Source: an uncultured Ruminococcus sp.
Lineage (GTDB): Bacteria; Bacillota; Clostridia; Oscillospirales; Ruminococcaceae
Assembly: GCA_900545285.1 (NCBI GenBank)
Contig: UQYK01000006.1
Span: forward strand, 1 to 53,291
DNA: 53,291 bases
Direction of reading: 5' to 3'
The position numbers were made by a program, and so were the translations under genes. The stretch's first letter is position 1. Each line of letters starts with the position of its first letter. Positions 50,126 through 53,291 of this stretch are shown here, piece after piece. Under the pieces are notes generated by a model. It worked only from the letters and a program-made list of their open reading frames with translations. It made no database searches and was not told where the DNA came from.

Positions 50126-52282
50126 ATGCAGCGAAAAAGACGTATCACAGCATGTCTTGCAGCCGCAAGCCTGTGCTTCGGGACATTTGCGATACCGCTT
50201 CCGGCAAAGGCGGCTTTCTCTGCCAATTATGCGGAAGCACTCCAGAAATCCCTGTATTTCTACGAGTGCCAGCAGGCAGGCCCTCTTCCGGAATGGAATC
50301 AGGTGGAATGGCGTGCGGATTCTACCATGACAGATGAAGTCACAGGCGGCTGGTATGATGCCGGTGACCATGTCAAATTCAATCTGCCCATGGCCTATTC
50401 TGCTTCCATGCTGGCATGGGGCATGTATCAGTACCCGGAAGGTCTGGAAAAAACCGGTCAGATGGATTTGTATGTGAACAACCTGACCTTTGTTCTGGAC
50501 TACCTAGCTGCCTGTGATGAGGGCGACACTGCCGTTTACCAGGTTGGCAACGGACAAATGGATCACACCTGGTGGGGGCCGGTGGAACTGCTGGAATACG
50601 GCATGAAAGACAACGGTGCCGACTATCAGAAGGCACGCACCGCACTGCGCGGAACAGATTCCGCCGTCTGTGGTGAAATGGCCGCAGCACTGGCAGCCGG
50701 CTCCTGTGCACTGAAAGGTCGTTCTGACCGGACGGCAGAGTATCTGAAGCATGCGGAAAACCTGTTCCGCCTGGCCGACGAAACCCGAAGTGATGAAGCC
50801 TACAGCAACAGCGATGCCAGCGGCTTTTACCGTTCCTCTCATTTTTATGACGAGCTGTTCTATGCCGCAAACTGGCTCTATCTGGCAACCGGATCGCAAA
50901 GCTATCTGGACAAAGCAGCTTCTTACATCCCGAATCTGGGAAAAGAGCTGGGATCAGACGAACTGAAATACACCTGGGGCATGTGCTGGGATGATGTTAT
51001 GCAGGGTGGCCTGCTCCTGTATGCCATCAACACCAAGGACAGCTTCTACATCAGCCGTGTGAAAAAACACCTGGACTACTGGACAGATTCTGTCACCCAG
51101 CTGGACGGCGGCGCAAGATGGCTGACCACCTGGGGATGTCTCCGGTATGCCACAACGGCCGGATTCCTGGCCAGCGTAGCCAGTGATACTATATTAAAAG
51201 ACACGGACACCGCAAAGTACCAGAAATTCTACGAGGAACAGATCAACTACTGTCTGGGAGACAATCCGGACGGACAGAGCTATGTCGTGGGGTATGGGGA
51301 TAAGTATCCGAAAAATCCCCACCATCGTACTGCGCACGCCTCCTGGAAAAACGCCCTGGATACGCCGACGGAAAACCGACACATCCTGTACGGCGCACTG
51401 GTAGGCGGCCCGAACCAGGACGGCACCTATGAAGACGACCGGCAGAATTACATTAATAATGAGGTAGCCTGCGACTATAACGCCGGATTCACCGCGCTGC
51501 TGTGTAAAATGACAGAGGCCTACGGCGGCACACCGGATCCGGCTTTTCCGGAGCCGGAAAAGCGCGACACAGAATTCTACGTGGAGACGAAGCTGACAGA
51601 AGCTTCCGGCGGTGTCAACCTGAGCCTGAAATTTACAAACCACTCCGCATGGCCGGCACGGATTGAAAACAACATGTCCTACCACTATTACATGGATTTG
51701 TCTGAGGTAATCGATGCCGGCTATTCCCCCAGCGATGTTGTCATTCGGGTAGACCGGGATCAGGCTAAGATGTACGATGACTACACACCGGCTGAAATCT
51801 CGCCCATTACGCAGTACAAAGACAACATCTATTATATTGAGGTCACCTATCCGGATGGGCGCGTTGCCATGCCGATTTCCGAAGGGCAGCACCAATGTGA
51901 ACTGATGCTGGCACTGGTATTTCCGGATTATCAGAGCGGATGGAATGCAGAAAATGACTATTCCAACGCAGATCTTCTGAAACATCCTGAAGAATACGTG
52001 ATCACAGACCGGATTCCGGTGTATCAAAACGGAGTGCTGATCTCTGGTGTTGAACCGGACGGCACCAAGCCCACAAAACCTGACACGCCGGATCCGGCGG
52101 AGCGCGGCGATGTGAATGCAGACCAGTCTGTTACAGTTGCCGATCTGGTTCTACTGATCCGTCACCTCACCGGGGACACAGTTCTGAAAAAGGCACAGGC
52201 AGTTCCGGCGGATGTGGATGAAAACGGCATGGTCAATGGCATGGATGCTGCATGTCTGCGGCAAATGCTGGCAGAGCAATAA
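50126..52282 (+). CDS. GH9 endoglucanase with CBM3 and dockerin
   Basis: 718-residue secreted cellulase. Signal peptide (1-29), a GH9 catalytic domain (about 30-468) with the nucleophile-side motif GGWYDAGDHVKFNLPMAYS, PHHRTAHAS, and the acid region DDRQNYINNEVACDYNAGF; a CBM3c-like module (about 480-630; GGVNLSLKFTNHSAWPARI), typical of processive theme-B GH9 enzymes; a short Pro/Thr linker; and a dockerin (GDVNADQSVTVADLVLLI and DVDENGMVNGMDAACLRQML). It cuts cellulose chains and would be bound to a scaffoldin. The start follows AAAGGA at MQRKRRIT; the longer reading from 50102 is less likely. Single gene after a long leader. Confidence 0.95.
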   Translation: MQRKRRITACLAAASLCFGTFAIPLPAKAAFSANYAEALQKSLYFYECQQAGPLPEWNQVEWRADSTMTDEVTGGWYDAGDHVKFNLPMAYSASMLAWGMYQYPEGLEKTGQMDLYVNNLTFVLDYLAACDEGDTAVYQVGNGQMDHTWWGPVELLEYGMKDNGADYQKARTALRGTDSAVCGEMAAALAAGSCALKGRSDRTAEYLKHAENLFRLADETRSDEAYSNSDASGFYRSSHFYDELFYAANWLYLATGSQSYLDKAASYIPNLGKELGSDELKYTWGMCWDDVMQGGLLLYAINTKDSFYISRVKKHLDYWTDSVTQLDGGARWLTTWGCLRYATTAGFLASVASDTILKDTDTAKYQKFYEEQINYCLGDNPDGQSYVVGYGDKYPKNPHHRTAHASWKNALDTPTENRHILYGALVGGPNQDGTYEDDRQNYINNEVACDYNAGFTALLCKMTEAYGGTPDPAFPEPEKRDTEFYVETKLTEASGGVNLSLKFTNHSAWPARIENNMSYHYYMDLSEVIDAGYSPSDVVIRVDRDQAKMYDDYTPAEISPITQYKDNIYYIEVTYPDGRVAMPISEGQHQCELMLALVFPDYQSGWNAENDYSNADLLKHPEEYVITDRIPVYQNGVLISGVEPDGTKPTKPDTPDPAERGDVNADQSVTVADLVLLIRHLTGDTVLKKAQAVPADVDENGMVNGMDAACLRQMLAEQ

Positions 52283-52374
52283 GCCTGATGTTCTCATGGG
52301 CAAGGAATTCCGCCTGGGAGTAACTGCGGCCATATTGCCGATGAAATTTTGAAGAAAAAGGGAGCGACGCTTTT

Positions 52375-53291
52375 ATGAGCGCAATCAAAGAATTCTTATT
52401 TAACAACGAGTATGCATTTCTATTGCAGATTGCCATTATTCTGCTGGCAACCAAGCTGCTGGGGCTTCTGACCAAGCGCATCAGTCTGCCGCAGGTAGTC
52501 GGCGCACTGGCAGCCGGCATCATCCTGGGGCCAATGCTTCTGGATGTTGTAGAACGAAACGACCTGATTGTCAATCTGGCAGAACTGGGTGTTATTGTCC
52601 TGATGTTCAGCGCCGGACTGGAAACGGATATTCAGGAACTGAAAAAAGCAGGGCTTGCCTCCTTTGTCATCGCCCTGCTGGGTGTTATTGTACCGCTGGT
52701 GGGCGGCTTCTTCCTGGCAGATGCCTTTAATGTGGATCAGGATCCGGAAATGGCATCTCTGTTCTGGCAGAATATTTTCATCGGCGTTGTTCTGACTGCA
52801 ACTTCTGTCAGCATCACCGTTGAAACCCTGAAAGAACTGGGTGCCCTCAATTCCCGTGCCGGAAACGCTATCCTGGGCGCGGCTGTCATTGACGATATCC
52901 TGGGTATCATTGCACTGACCGTTGTCATCAGTCTGGGCGGAAAAAAGACTGGCGACGGCGAATCTGCCAAGACACTGGGTTCTGCCCTGGTTGGTGACGG
53001 TGTATTTGCAGTTGTCATTAACATTCTGGCATTCTTTATTGTGGCAATCGGTGCTGCTGTCCTCTACCACTTCTTCTTCAAGAAATGGAGAGAATCCAGC
53101 AACGAAAACCTGCGCCGCCACAACATTGTTACATTTGCCTTCTGCCTGCTCCTCTCCTTCGCCGCAGAAATGTTCTTCGGTGTTGCAGATATCACCGGTG
53201 CATTTGTTGCCGGTCTGGCAGTATCCGGCCTGAAAAAGAACGAGTACGTTGTCAACCGTTTCAATACCCTTTCCTACATGCTGCTCTCTCC
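52375..53291 (+). CDS. Cation:proton antiporter (CPA2), 3' end outside the window
   Basis: 305 codons are visible and the frame is open to the window edge, so the gene is partial. Many hydrophobic helices; motifs of the Na+/H+ exchanger family: LPQVVGALAAGIILGP near the start, LGVIVLMFSAGLETD, VVLTATSVSITVETL, and AVIDDILGIIAL with the Asp-Asp pair expected in electrogenic CPA2 exchangers; then FAAEMFFGVADITGAFVAGL. It exchanges Na+ or K+ for H+ for pH or ion balance. The ATG follows AAAAAGGGAG. It is 92 bases after the GH9 gene. Ion choice cannot be read. Confidence 0.88.
   Translation, partial: MSAIKEFLFNNEYAFLLQIAIILLATKLLGLLTKRISLPQVVGALAAGIILGPMLLDVVERNDLIVNLAELGVIVLMFSAGLETDIQELKKAGLASFVIALLGVIVPLVGGFFLADAFNVDQDPEMASLFWQNIFIGVVLTATSVSITVETLKELGALNSRAGNAILGAAVIDDILGIIALTVVISLGGKKTGDGESAKTLGSALVGDGVFAVVINILAFFIVAIGAAVLYHFFFKKWRESSNENLRRHNIVTFAFCLLLSFAAEMFFGVADITGAFVAGLAVSGLKKNEYVVNRFNTLSYMLLS

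Noticed and set aside
1..53291. tRNA, rRNA, prophage or insertion sequence
   Set aside because: No cloverleaf, rRNA-like block, transposase or integrase frame was found.

Overview
The window looks like chromosomal DNA of a cellulosome-forming, fibre-degrading Gram-positive gut anaerobe of the Ruminococcaceae, closest in style to Ruminococcus champanellensis or R. flavefaciens. This is an inference from gene content: six proteins carry dockerins (a GH9 endoglucanase, a PL1-PL9 pectate lyase, a CAP-domain protein, a GLUG-repeat protein, a small unknown protein, and a large Thr-rich scaffoldin- or CttA-like protein with an X-dockerin-like end). Housekeeping genes, Shine-Dalgarno sequences and promoters are Firmicute-like. 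No rRNA, tRNA, CRISPR array, prophage or insertion sequence was seen.

Layout. 1-6.5 kb: a lone prepilin-like gene and a Nudix-MutY fusion (both minus), then on the plus strand a lipid kinase, a uridine phosphorylase and a PhoB/PhoR-type two-component pair. 6.5-9.4 kb: a secreted CAP-dockerin protein and an L,D-transpeptidase (minus), followed by a gene-poor kilobase with nested inverted repeats. 10.3-16 kb: a bi-catalytic pectate lyase-dockerin and an acyl-CoA synthetase. 16-19 kb: a Leloir pair galK-galE with a DUF2500-type membrane protein (minus). 19.2-25.2 kb: the scaffoldin-like gene and, divergent from it, a GLUG-dockerin gene with a 25-copy hexapeptide repeat. 25.3-29.3 kb: an aroB-aroA-aroC-DUF4364 operon (minus). 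29.7-34.4 kb: paired M16 peptidase-like genes (YmfF/YmfH type), lgt and folD. 34.5-41.8 kb: an EAL protein with degenerate GGDEF, mnmA, a small dockerin protein, a NERD protein and a LacI-like-sensor/GGDEF protein. 41.9-45.5 kb: a sugar ABC importer operon without its ATPase. 45.8-49.3 kb: a ComEA-like protein, malic enzyme and an LDH/MDH-family enzyme with a malate-type specificity residue. 50.1-53.3 kb: a GH9-CBM3-dockerin cellulase and a cation:proton antiporter cut by the window edge.

How it fits together. Secreted polysaccharidases would be docked on cohesin scaffoldins. Released oligosaccharides could enter through the ABC importer, and galactose from pectin would pass through GalK/GalE. 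The MDH plus malic-enzyme pair suggests a malate shunt of the kind known in Clostridium thermocellum. Two c-di-GMP proteins flank a dockerin gene.

The most unusual items are the module order of the scaffoldin-like protein, a second dockerin sequence class on non-enzymatic proteins, a NERD gene with no ordinary start codon, structured leaders before the M16 pair and the GH9 gene, and a mini-ORF overlapping the lgt start.
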